Positions 14,817 through 22,911 of a DNA stretch of 64,000 nt are shown piece after piece. Position 1 is the stretch's first letter. The number at the start of each line of letters is the position of its first letter. The DNA comes from CALLVY01 sp937899855 (GTDB lineage: Bacteria > Bacteroidota > Bacteroidia > Chitinophagales > Saprospiraceae), in contig JBCBQC010000020.1 in the NCBI GenBank assembly GCA_039820405.1, positions 7,284 through 71,283 of the forward strand, written 5' to 3'. The position numbers were made by a program, and so were the translations under genes. The notes beneath the pieces were generated by a model. The model did not search any database. It saw nothing but the letters and a program-made list of their open reading frames with translations, and was not told where the DNA came from.

Positions 14817-15881
14817 ATGCCTACAGCTTTGTACAAAATCATCGAAAACGGAAAATACGGATTTATCGACCAGACCGGTGCCATCGTCATCGAACCTCAG
14901 TATTTGGAGGCCGAAGACTTTTACCACGGTTTCTCCCGGATTCGGTTCAACGACAAATTGGTACCGCTCGATGCCCAGGGGCGCTTGTTGCTCAAGCACC
15001 TGTTCAATTACGTGGGCTACTTTGAAGAGGGGCTCGCCCGGGTCCAGCTCGTATCGCGTTGGGGCTACATCGACCAACGCGGTTCGCTGGCCATCGAGGT
15101 TCAGTACGAGGAGGCCGGTGATTTCAGCGAGGGCTTGGCGGCGGTTTGTCTGGGGGGGCGTTGGGGTTACATCGATGCGCAGGGGGAACTGCTCATTCCC
15201 TGCACGCTGGAACGGGCGGGGAGCTTTAGCCAGGGGCTGGCCCCAGCGGCCCGCGACGGCCGCTACGGCTACCTCGACCGCGAGGGCCAGTGGGTCATCG
15301 AGCCCGCCTACGATCTGGTCCACCCCTTTCAGGATCGGGTGGCCGTGGTGCTCAGCAAGGACAAGTGGGGGCTCATCGATCAGCGGGGAAAAATCTTGCT
15401 GCTGCCGCAGTTTAGCGTCATCGAAGGGCAGGGCAACGGCGAGTTTTATGAGGGTTTGGCGGTGGTGGTACACGAGGAGCGCTACGGCTTTATCAATCAA
15501 GAGGGAGACATCGTGGTGCCCCCCAAGTACGATTTTGCCGGCGACTTTGCCTCGGGGATGGCCCTGGTCGAGCTCGACAGTCGTTTTGGTTACCTCAATC
15601 AGGTGGGGGCGTTGGTGATTGCGCCGCAGTACGAAGACGCCGGGGTATTTGCTGCCGGCTTGGCACCGGTCAAGACGGGAACACAGTGGGGTTTTGTGGA
15701 TGCCACGGGAGAATGGCGCATCGCGCCGCAGTACGACGTGGCCTTTCCCTTCCGGGAGGGCTTGGCGCAGGTCGTACGCGAGGGGCGCTGGCAGTATATC
15801 AATCCAGCCGGCGAAACCATCTGGAGCGAGCCCTTAGAGTCGGGCAATGACCGTCCGGTTGCCTTTGACCTTCTGGCCTAG
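14817..15881 (+). CDS. WG-repeat protein
   Basis: 354 residues built almost entirely of about nine WG (KWG) repeats of roughly 35 residues, each with a pattern like WGYIDQRGSLAIEVQYEEA followed by FSEGLA. Clear copies begin near residues 14, 83, 118, 152, 188, 225, 260, 295 and 330. WG repeats are predicted to form beta-propeller or solenoid-like binding surfaces; their ligands are mostly unknown. No signal peptide is visible, so a cytoplasmic location is likely unless exported in another way. Its last 48 bases overlap the 3' end of psd on the opposite strand. A strong promoter sits just upstream, so it is its own transcription unit. Confidence 0.85.
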   Translation: MPTALYKIIENGKYGFIDQTGAIVIEPQYLEAEDFYHGFSRIRFNDKLVPLDAQGRLLLKHLFNYVGYFEEGLARVQLVSRWGYIDQRGSLAIEVQYEEAGDFSEGLAAVCLGGRWGYIDAQGELLIPCTLERAGSFSQGLAPAARDGRYGYLDREGQWVIEPAYDLVHPFQDRVAVVLSKDKWGLIDQRGKILLLPQFSVIEGQGNGEFYEGLAVVVHEERYGFINQEGDIVVPPKYDFAGDFASGMALVELDSRFGYLNQVGALVIAPQYEDAGVFAAGLAPVKTGTQWGFVDATGEWRIAPQYDVAFPFREGLAQVVREGRWQYINPAGETIWSEPLESGNDRPVAFDLLA

Positions 15882-16487
15882 GTTGACCTCGATTTGGGCG
15901 TCAATAGGCAAAAATAAATCTACCCGGGAGCCAAATTTAATAAAGCCCATGTCCTCCCCTTGTTCTACTTCTTCTCCTTCTTGGACGTAATTGACGATGC
16001 GTTTGGCCATGGCGCCGGCGATCTGTCGCAGTAGGATTTCATCCCGGCCATTGTCGATCACCACGGTGGTCCGCTCATTTTCCGAAGAGGATTTGGGATG
16101 CCAAGCCACCAGGTAGCGCCCGGGGTGGTAGCGGAAGTAGTTGACCGTACCGCTGATGGGATTGCGGTTGACGTGGACGTTGGTGGGGCTCATAAAAATA
16201 GAAATCTGCAGGCGCTGGTCCTGGAAGTATTCCGACTCCTGGGTGCGTTCGATGGTCACGATTTTACCATCGGCTGGTGCGTAAATGACGTTGTCGTCGG
16301 GTAGGAGCACCTCGCGGAGCGGATTGCGGAAGAATTGGAGGACGAGTAGAAAAAGAACGGCCGAAACGATTCCGGTGAAAGGAAGGAAGGCTTCCGCAAA
16401 ATTAAAAACCAGCAAATTGAGGACCACCAGACCCAGGGTAAGTCCGATCAGGATGCGGTGCCCTTCTTTATGAATTCTCAAGATCAT
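15834..16487 (-). CDS. psd: Phosphatidylserine decarboxylase
   Basis: Converts phosphatidylserine to phosphatidylethanolamine in the inner membrane. 217 residues from the ATG at 16487 (MILRIHKEGHRIL), the short form usual in Bacteroidota. Two N-terminal hydrophobic segments (about residues 12-50) are followed by the catalytic domain with YAPADGKIV, the HVNRNPISG motif and KFGSRVD, whose Gly-Ser bond is the self-cleavage site that makes the pyruvoyl cofactor. The longer frame to 16571 is rejected because a promoter element lies at 16520-16527, inside it. The 3' end overlaps the WG-repeat gene by 48 bases in convergent orientation. cdsA, which makes the CDP-diacylglycerol precursor, lies just upstream. 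Confidence 0.95.
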   Translation of the reverse strand: MILRIHKEGHRILIGLTLGLVVLNLLVFNFAEAFLPFTGIVSAVLFLLVLQFFRNPLREVLLPDDNVIYAPADGKIVTIERTQESEYFQDQRLQISIFMSPTNVHVNRNPISGTVNYFRYHPGRYLVAWHPKSSSENERTTVVIDNGRDEILLRQIAGAMAKRIVNYVQEGEEVEQGEDMGFIKFGSRVDLFLPIDAQIEVNLGQKVKGNRTVIARL

Positions 16488-16519
16488 TGTTTTCTTGGAT
16501 TGTGGTGCAATGTTGGTAG

Positions 16520-16527
16520 CAAAAATA
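16520..16527 (-). promoter_or_regulatory. -7 promoter element for psd
   Basis: Minus strand reads TATTTTTG (TAnnTTTG). The predicted start near 16513 leaves a leader of about 26 bases before 16487 and excludes the longer upstream reading of psd. Confidence 0.55.
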
Positions 16528-16659
16528 AAAAAAATAACGATCTCCGCTCGTTCACTCTCCTCAGTGATCATTCACCAAACCCCAGATCCGGGCGATTGTT
16601 GCGCCTGGTCGGCCTAAAATGGTGGTAAATCCGATCACCACCGAGCAAATTCCCCGGTT

Positions 16660-17499
16660 TTACTTGATTAGTAGTAGGTAGGCCGTGGCAAAGGGCAGCA
16701 GAAAAATAAAGGCATCAAAGCGATCGAGTACCCCACCGTGACCGGGCAGCAGGTTGCCGCTGTCCTTGATGTTTTCACTTCGTTTGAGCATGGATTCCAC
16801 CAAATCCCCCGTAGATCCAAAAATGGCGACGATCCCGGCCAGCACCAGCCACTGCTGGGTACTGTGCTCCCGAAACCACTGACTGATCAAAAAGGCAATC
16901 AAAAAGGTGATGACCACCCCCCCGAGCGATCCCTCCCAGGTTTTTTTGGGTGAGATCCGGGGAAAAAGCGGGGTTTTTCCGATGCGCGAGCCCACCAAAT
17001 AGGCCGCCGTATCGTTGCTCCAGGTCAGTAGTAACAGGCCAAAAACGGTATTGGCGCGAAATTCATCCCCCCGAAAAGCGATAAAATCGAGCATGGCAAA
17101 GGGAATACCGATGTACACCACCCCGAGGAGGAGAAAGGCAATGTTGGCAAAAGGCTGTTCGGAAGCGGTAAAGAGTTCGTAGATAAAGGAGAGGAAGAGC
17201 AGGGGGAAAAAGAGCAGTAGGGCGTAAATCAAAAAGTCTTCTGGCGAGTGGATCACCTCCAGCTTGAATAAGGAGATGAGCACGAAGGGCATCAAGCCCA
17301 GGATGAGGCCAATGACGCGTCGCACGCGATCGCGCTGCCCCTGGCTTCGCCGGAGGGTCAGCCCCAGAAATTCCCACAGACACAGCCCGGTGATGAGGGC
17401 AAAAAGGGCCACGAAGGAATAGCGACCTCCGTAGAGCCCGCCCAGCATGATGACCACAAAAAATACGGCCGTGACGACCCGTCTTAATAATCCTTTCAT
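16660..17499 (-). CDS. cdsA: Phosphatidate cytidylyltransferase
   Basis: Makes CDP-diacylglycerol from phosphatidic acid and CTP, the branch point for bacterial phospholipids, in the inner membrane. 279 residues with about eight hydrophobic segments. The family signature is complete near the C-terminus: SMLKRSENIKDSGNLLPGHG followed by GVLDRFD, which holds the metal- and CTP-binding Asp, Lys and His residues. It begins 10 bases after the end of the CPBP protease gene, so the two form an operon; psd follows after 172 bases with its own promoter. The three genes sit together as an envelope-lipid group. Confidence 0.95.
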   Translation of the reverse strand: MKGLLRRVVTAVFFVVIMLGGLYGGRYSFVALFALITGLCLWEFLGLTLRRSQGQRDRVRRVIGLILGLMPFVLISLFKLEVIHSPEDFLIYALLLFFPLLFLSFIYELFTASEQPFANIAFLLLGVVYIGIPFAMLDFIAFRGDEFRANTVFGLLLLTWSNDTAAYLVGSRIGKTPLFPRISPKKTWEGSLGGVVITFLIAFLISQWFREHSTQQWLVLAGIVAIFGSTGDLVESMLKRSENIKDSGNLLPGHGGVLDRFDAFIFLLPFATAYLLLIK

Positions 17500-17509
17500 G
17501 TAATGCGTT

Positions 17510-18445
17510 TTATTCCCCCGCGGTATCCGGCGGTTCGGTTTGGGCGTACCGCGATCGGTAACGACCGTAGAGTCGGCTACCGATCAGGAGCAGCAAGATA
17601 AGAGAAAAAATACTAAGCCCCCAACTCACCTCCTCGGTCTCGTCGGGGTTGTAGCTGGTCCACTCGTGTTGGTAGAGGTACAGTGCGATTACTTGTACGG
17701 CATTGTTGATAAAGTGCGCAAAAATGGGGACCCACAGATTCTTGGTCCAGTACAGGAGGTAACCCAGCAGGGCGCCCAGGAGGAGCCGCGGAATAAAGCC
17801 TTCAAATTGGAGGTGGAAGGCGCTGAAAATGGTAGCCGCCAGCCAAATGGCCAGGTGGCCCCGCCCCGCCCAACGCGCCAACTGTTTTTGGAGTACCCCC
17901 CGGAAGACCATCTCTTCCCCCAGCGCGGGTAGAATGGCCACCACCAGCAGGTTGAAGAGCAGCTCGTAGGGTCGATTGCTGATCAGGAGGTTTTTGAGCA
18001 AGTCGTTGGTCGAGTCCTCCATGTCAATCATCCAGTCGGGCAGGGGCAGTTGTTGGTTGAGCCAGTAGGTCAACTGGGCCAGGGGCATGGCCACGACGAT
18101 CAGCAGGGTACCGAGCGCCAGATCGATGGTGGCCGGTCGTCGGTGGAGGGATAAAAAGGGCGCCCAGGCCCGACGGTAGAGCAAAATGGCGACGAATAGG
18201 GGAGGCAGGATAAAGGTACTCAGGTGATTGATGGAGATGAACACCCGCATCAGGTCGCGGGCGTTGCGGCTGGTGCTGAAGCTGAGTTGGGCCACAATGT
18301 CCTCGTAGGGACTACCCTGGAGGTAGGCCAAGCCAAAGATGGCTCCCGCCCCGAGAAAGCCGCTGACCAGGAGGGTGAATAGCAGCAGGAACAGGATGGT
18401 TAGGGGAGGAAAGATTTGATCTTGGTCTGACAATTCCGAGCGCAT
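17510..18445 (-). CDS. CPBP-family intramembrane metalloprotease
   Basis: 311 residues from ATG at 18445 (MRSELSDQDQIF); the frame continues 22 codons upstream across the predicted promoter at 18475-18482, so the shorter start is used. About eight hydrophobic segments. The CAAX-protease/bacteriocin-processing (CPBP, ABI) motifs are present in order: EEMVFRG (motif 1, two glutamates and arginine), FSAFHLQFEG (motif 2 histidine) and HFINN (motif 3). Relatives include type II CAAX prenyl endopeptidases and bacteriocin self-immunity proteins; bacterial substrates are mostly unknown. Upstream of and nearly touching cdsA. Confidence 0.88.
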   Translation of the reverse strand: MRSELSDQDQIFPPLTILFLLLFTLLVSGFLGAGAIFGLAYLQGSPYEDIVAQLSFSTSRNARDLMRVFISINHLSTFILPPLFVAILLYRRAWAPFLSLHRRPATIDLALGTLLIVVAMPLAQLTYWLNQQLPLPDWMIDMEDSTNDLLKNLLISNRPYELLFNLLVVAILPALGEEMVFRGVLQKQLARWAGRGHLAIWLAATIFSAFHLQFEGFIPRLLLGALLGYLLYWTKNLWVPIFAHFINNAVQVIALYLYQHEWTSYNPDETEEVSWGLSIFSLILLLLIGSRLYGRYRSRYAQTEPPDTAGE

Positions 18446-18474
18446 CGTTCGAGTTAATTTGGCTAAATTTACCG

Positions 18475-18482
18475 CAAATTTA
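18475..18482 (-). promoter_or_regulatory. -7 promoter element for the CPBP protease-cdsA operon
   Basis: Minus strand reads TAAATTTG (TAnnTTTG), 30 bases upstream of the chosen start at 18445. It lies in the 41-base gap that separates the divergent pdxJ gene. Confidence 0.5.
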
Positions 18483-18486
18483 ATAA

Positions 18487-19239
18487 ATGAAACGCAGCCA
18501 TTTGGAACCAACCCGTCTTAGTGTCAACCTCAATAAGGTCGCCCTCCTTCGCAACGCCCGGGGCGGCAACGTCCCCAATCTGATTCAAATCGCCAAGGAT
18601 TGCGAGACCTACGGGGCCCAGGGCATCACCGTACACCCCCGCCCGGATGAGCGCCACATTCGGTATGCGGACATTCCCCTGCTCAAAGCGGCGGTGCGTA
18701 CGGAATTCAATATCGAAGGCAATCCCACGCCACGTTTTCTGGAAATGGTACTCCAACATCGCCCTCACCAGTGTACCCTGGTGCCCGACGAGCCCGGGGC
18801 ACTGACCTCCGATCACGGTTGGGACACCATCGGCCGGGCCGATTTCTTACGCGAGGTCATCGCGGAGCTGCGGGCGGCGGGTATTCGCGTTTCAATTTTT
18901 GTGGATCCCGTGCGGGAGATGGTGGAAGGGGCGGCCGCCGTGGGGACGGACCGCATCGAGCTGTACACCGGGCCCTACGCCCACGACTACGCGCAGGATC
19001 CCACCGCCGCCGTGGCGGAGTACCGCGCTGCGGCTGAGCACGCGGTGGGTGTGGGGCTGGGTATCAATGCCGGGCACGACCTGAATCTGGATAACCTGCG
19101 TCATTTCCGCCAGCAAGTTCCCGCCCTCTTGGAGGTCTCCATCGGGCAGGCCTTGATTGCGGATGCGCTTTACTACGGCTTGGAAAATACCATTCAAATG
19201 TACCTCCAGCGTCTGCATTCTCCAAGTGAGGCCCACTGA
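18487..19239 (+). CDS. pdxJ: Pyridoxine 5'-phosphate synthase
   Basis: Condenses 1-deoxy-xylulose 5-phosphate with 3-amino-2-oxopropyl phosphate to give pyridoxine 5'-phosphate, the ring-closing step of DXP-dependent vitamin B6 synthesis. 250 residues, normal for the family. Seen: TRLSVNLNKVALLRNARGG at the N-terminus, the TVHPRPDERHI phosphate/active-site loop near residue 48, FNIEGNPTPRF near 77, the CTLVPDEPGALTSDHGWD loop and GLGINAGHDLN near the C-terminus. Divergent from the CPBP protease gene with a 41-base gap. No other B6 gene is adjacent. Confidence 0.96.
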   Translation: MKRSHLEPTRLSVNLNKVALLRNARGGNVPNLIQIAKDCETYGAQGITVHPRPDERHIRYADIPLLKAAVRTEFNIEGNPTPRFLEMVLQHRPHQCTLVPDEPGALTSDHGWDTIGRADFLREVIAELRAAGIRVSIFVDPVREMVEGAAAVGTDRIELYTGPYAHDYAQDPTAAVAEYRAAAEHAVGVGLGINAGHDLNLDNLRHFRQQVPALLEVSIGQALIADALYYGLENTIQMYLQRLHSPSEAH

Positions 19240-19313
19240 GGCTTACGGCGCTAATTGGGTACCGCCGCGGCTTGCCTTGCATCAAAAATTACAAGAATTA
19301 ATGGATGCTAAGC

Positions 19314-19343
19314 TTGTTAATTTAGTGTAAACTTCTAAATTTG
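19314..19343 (+). promoter_or_regulatory. Distal promoter candidate, SusC operon
   Basis: TTG at 19314-19316, a 19-base spacer and TAAATTTG at 19336-19343. It would give a leader of nearly 290 bases before susC. Confidence 0.45.
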
Positions 19344-19570
19344 TAGAAGACACCTCAAGCGACCGGGTAAAAAAGGTGAGAGATTTTTGCCCGTCTTTTA
19401 GTCACGCAACTAACCCAGAGTAAGCTTGGATAGGTTGACAACCAACCTACCATTATTCCCATGTCCTTATCCTCCGTGAGGCAGCTCAAGTGACGTCAAA
19501 GCCCGAAAAAATATTAATTCTAAATTGAATAAAAATTAACCTGTGGTTAATGAACCGCGTTTAAAAAAAC

Positions 19571-19578
19571 TACATTTG
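19571..19578 (+). promoter_or_regulatory. Proximal -7 element, SusC operon
   Basis: TACATTTG matches TAnnTTTG; predicted start near 19585, about 50 bases before the ATG at 19637. The -33 region is weak, which is common for regulated promoters. Confidence 0.5.
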
Positions 19579-19636
19579 AAACTTCGTTCATATTCGTTTA
19601 TAAACCTATTTGTACACTCAAAACCTAGCTTTTAGT

Positions 19637-22600
19637 ATGAAAAGACTCAACTTAGTTTTCCTATTGCTGTTGGCGGTGGTAAGTTTTTCTTACGCCCAGC
19701 GAACAGTGAGCGGGACCATCACCGACCAGGAGGGGGAACCCTTGATCGGGGCGAGTATCCTGGCCAAGGGTACCACCACTGGAACGGTGACTGATTTCGA
19801 TGGTAATTACGCTTTGGAAGTTCCCGAAGGCACGACCGAACTCGAATTCAGCTACACGGGTTTTGCTACCCAAACCCTAGCCCTGGGCGCCTCCAACGTC
19901 CTCGACGTCAAGATGTCGGAAGGGCTATTGCTCGATGCCGTGGTGGTATCGGCGACCGGTTTGGATCGCAACGCTCGCGACGTTACCTATCACAACCAGA
20001 CCGTGAAATCGGACGATCTACTGACCGTGCCGAGCAAGAACTCCCTCGAAGCACTCCGCGGAAAAGTCGCCGGGGTCAAGCTCTCGACGGGATCGGGTTC
20101 GGTCGGGGCTTCCACCCGGATCGTACTCCGGGGAGAGGGTTCCCTCACCGGAGATAACAATGCACTGATCGTCGTCGACGGGATCGTGATCGACAACGAA
20201 GCCTCGCTGGGGGGAACCGATGCCGATGAGGGGGGCGCCTCCACGGGCTACGCCGACTACGGCAACCGCTTCAACGACATCAACCCCGAAGATATCGAAT
20301 CGATCACCGTACTGAAGGGCCCCTCGGCTACTTCGCTCTACGGATCGCGTGGTGCTTCGGGCGTACTGTTGATTACGACCAAGAAAGGATCGAAAGGCGG
20401 CCGCCTGCGGGTGGGCATCAACTCGACCACTTCCTTCGAGCAGGCTTACGTGCTGCTCCAGCGTCAGGATCGCTACGGACAAGGCTTTGGCCTTCCCTTT
20501 AGCGAAACGCCCTCCTTCGACTCGGGAGAGAACTGGTCCTGGGGACCGGAGTTTGACGGGGTCGTTCGTCCCTGGACCAGCCCCATCGACAGTGATGGTG
20601 ATGGCGACCTGGAATTCCTTTCTCGCCCCTACAGCGCCGTTCCCAACCAGTTGGAAAACTTCTTCCGCACCGGTCGGACGCTCGCCAATAGCATCAACCT
20701 ATCGGGGGGTAACGAGAAAGTGACTTACTACGCTTCTTACTCGAACACCACCCAGGAGGGAATCCTGGAAAATACGGACTACAATCGGAACACGGTCAAA
20801 TTTGCCTCCTCGGCCAAATTTAGCAAACGCCTGTCCACCAACTTCTCCGTCAGCTACGCCAACGTAGTACAGAACAGCGCCCAGGAAGGGTCGCGCCCCT
20901 TTGAAGGACAAAACGCCTACGCCAACGCGGTGCAGTCGCCCGTCAATATTCCCTTTACGGAATTGCGCGATTACAACAGCCCCTTCCACGACTTTGGTGG
21001 CTACTATGGTTCCTACACCAGCAATCCTTACTACATCCTCAACGAGTTTATCAACGAGGGTAGAATCGACAACTTCCTCGGTACTTTTAGCACGACGCTG
21101 AACATCATCGACGGGCTGGACCTGACCGCTCGGATCGGTACCAACGTGGTGGATCGCACCATCCGCGAAGCCACCGCTCAGTACGCCTACGCAGACCACT
21201 ACGTATGGGCGGACAACCTCGTGGCCAGCACGCGTGGGGGCCGGGCCAATTCTCCCGGTTTCTTTTCGCAAACCGAAGGCACCAACAGCAACCTCGACGT
21301 GACGGGGCTGCTCAACTACAGCCGCGCCCTCGATCGCAGCGGTGACCTGTCGCTGAACGTGACCCTGGGTTACAACAACTTTACCCGGACCACCCGCTCC
21401 GTTACCGGTAGCACCGTTGGGGGTATCATCGTACCCGAATTTTATAACCTGGCCAACAGTGTTCAGGCACCTTTGGCCTCACAGTCGAGCAGCAAGTACC
21501 GGATCATCGGTGGTTTTGCCAATGCTCAAATCGGTTACCAAAACCGCCTCTTCCTCGAATATTCCGCCAGAAACGACTGGTCTTCGACCTTGCCGGCCGA
21601 AAACAACAGCTTCTTCTACCAGTCGGTAGGGGTATCCAGCGTCGTGACGGACTTCTTCGAGAATCGCAACGAAAACATCGACTACGTCAAGTTCCGGGCT
21701 AGCATCGGTACCACCGGTAAGGATGCCCAGTTGTACGCCCTCCAGTCGACCTTTATCGGTAACCCCATTTTCCAACCCCTGGCCAACGGTCGTGACCTCA
21801 CCTTCCCCCTCAACGGACAGGCTGGTTTTACCCTCGGTAACTCGATCGGTAACCCCGACCTGAAGCCCGAGCTGACGACGACCTTCGAGATTGGAGTGGA
21901 TGCTACCTTGTTTAAGGATCGCGTCGATTTGGCCTACACCTACTACAACTCCCGCCACACCAACCAGCTGGTGGAAGTAAGCTTGCCGAACTCCTCCGGT
22001 TTTACCCGTACGGTACGGAACCTTGGAGAAATCTCTAACCAGGGACACGAATTGTCGCTGACCATCCGCCCGATCAAGGGCTTGGTAAAGGGCCTGACCT
22101 GGGACCTGGACCTGATCTGGTCGACCAACCAAAACGAAGTCATCGAAATCCTCGATCCTGCGGTAGATGGCGAAGAGCTGACGCTCGGAACCTTTGGTGG
22201 GGTAGCGGTAGTGGCTCGGGAAGGCTTGCCCTACGGTACTTTCCGTGGCAATGTGGTCGCTACGACCGATGCCGGAGAGACGATCGTCGATGCGCAGGGG
22301 CTGCCCATCCAGACGGAACGCCCCGAAGATTTGGGCTCCTACCAGCCGGATTGGTTGGGTAGTGTCGGTTCGAGAATCGGCTACAAAGGCTTGGTTTTGA
22401 ACTTCCTGTTTGACATCCGTCAGGGGGGTAAATTCCTGTCTTACACCAAGGATTTGACCGAATTTAACGGTACGGCCTTGACGACGGTCGAAGGAGGCCG
22501 CGATGCTTTTGTGGTACCCAACAGCGTCACCGAAGATGAGGATGGCAACCTGGTGGAAAACACCACGATGACCAACCGCTACGACTTTCTGCGTGTACAG

Positions 22601-22876
22601 CCTTTCTCCTCGCACCTGATCGACGCGAGCTTTGTCAAACTGCGCGAAATCGGTTTGACCTACAATGTACCCGCGAGATTTACCGAAGGTATTTTTATTT
22701 CCAATTTGACCGTGGGCCTCTTTGCGCGCAACGTCATGTTCTGGTTGCCCGAAGAAAACGTTTGGGCGGATCCCGAAATCAACGGACCCTCGCTGACGGG
22801 TAATGCCACGGGTATTGAGACCACGCAGACGCCTCCGTCGCGTTCTTTCGGAATCAACATTGGGGTGAAATTCTAA
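19637..22876 (+). CDS. SusC/RagA-family TonB-linked outer-membrane transporter
   Basis: 1079 residues from ATG at 19637 (MKRLNLVFLLLLAVVSFSYA); a TTG nine codons upstream in frame is not used because the ATG starts a clean signal peptide. Domains: signal peptide 1-20, carboxypeptidase-regulatory-like domain about 22-100 (VSGTITDQEGEPLIGASILA), plug about 115-230 including ALRGKVAGVKL, VVDGIVID and ITVLKGPSATSLYGSRGASG, then a 22-strand beta-barrel to the C-terminal GVKF. SusC proteins import glycans, peptides or other oligomers with a SusD lid, powered by TonB. It heads a four-gene operon with susD and two lipoprotein genes. The substrate is not evident because no degradative enzyme is encoded nearby. 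Confidence 0.95.
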   Translation: MKRLNLVFLLLLAVVSFSYAQRTVSGTITDQEGEPLIGASILAKGTTTGTVTDFDGNYALEVPEGTTELEFSYTGFATQTLALGASNVLDVKMSEGLLLDAVVVSATGLDRNARDVTYHNQTVKSDDLLTVPSKNSLEALRGKVAGVKLSTGSGSVGASTRIVLRGEGSLTGDNNALIVVDGIVIDNEASLGGTDADEGGASTGYADYGNRFNDINPEDIESITVLKGPSATSLYGSRGASGVLLITTKKGSKGGRLRVGINSTTSFEQAYVLLQRQDRYGQGFGLPFSETPSFDSGENWSWGPEFDGVVRPWTSPIDSDGDGDLEFLSRPYSAVPNQLENFFRTGRTLANSINLSGGNEKVTYYASYSNTTQEGILENTDYNRNTVKFASSAKFSKRLSTNFSVSYANVVQNSAQEGSRPFEGQNAYANAVQSPVNIPFTELRDYNSPFHDFGGYYGSYTSNPYYILNEFINEGRIDNFLGTFSTTLNIIDGLDLTARIGTNVVDRTIREATAQYAYADHYVWADNLVASTRGGRANSPGFFSQTEGTNSNLDVTGLLNYSRALDRSGDLSLNVTLGYNNFTRTTRSVTGSTVGGIIVPEFYNLANSVQAPLASQSSSKYRIIGGFANAQIGYQNRLFLEYSARNDWSSTLPAENNSFFYQSVGVSSVVTDFFENRNENIDYVKFRASIGTTGKDAQLYALQSTFIGNPIFQPLANGRDLTFPLNGQAGFTLGNSIGNPDLKPELTTTFEIGVDATLFKDRVDLAYTYYNSRHTNQLVEVSLPNSSGFTRTVRNLGEISNQGHELSLTIRPIKGLVKGLTWDLDLIWSTNQNEVIEILDPAVDGEELTLGTFGGVAVVAREGLPYGTFRGNVVATTDAGETIVDAQGLPIQTERPEDLGSYQPDWLGSVGSRIGYKGLVLNFLFDIRQGGKFLSYTKDLTEFNGTALTTVEGGRDAFVVPNSVTEDEDGNLVENTTMTNRYDFLRVQPFSSHLIDASFVKLREIGLTYNVPARFTEGIFISNLTVGLFARNVMFWLPEENVWADPEINGPSLTGNATGIETTQTPPSRSFGINIGVKF

Positions 22877-22911
22877 GCCACCTTCCTATTTCGCATTATT
22901 AAAAAAATATT

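Larger units (their letters stand above)
19240..19636. other. Regulatory region before the SusC operon
   Basis: 397 AT-rich bases with no credible ORF. Two plus-strand promoter candidates are seen: TTG-N19-TAAATTTG at 19314-19343 and TACATTTG at 19571-19578. The distal one overlaps an inverted repeat, CTTCT at 19332-19336 and AGAAG at 19345-19349, which could be an operator or a coincidence. No anti-sigma/ECF pair or hybrid two-component gene is next to the operon. Confidence 0.5.
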
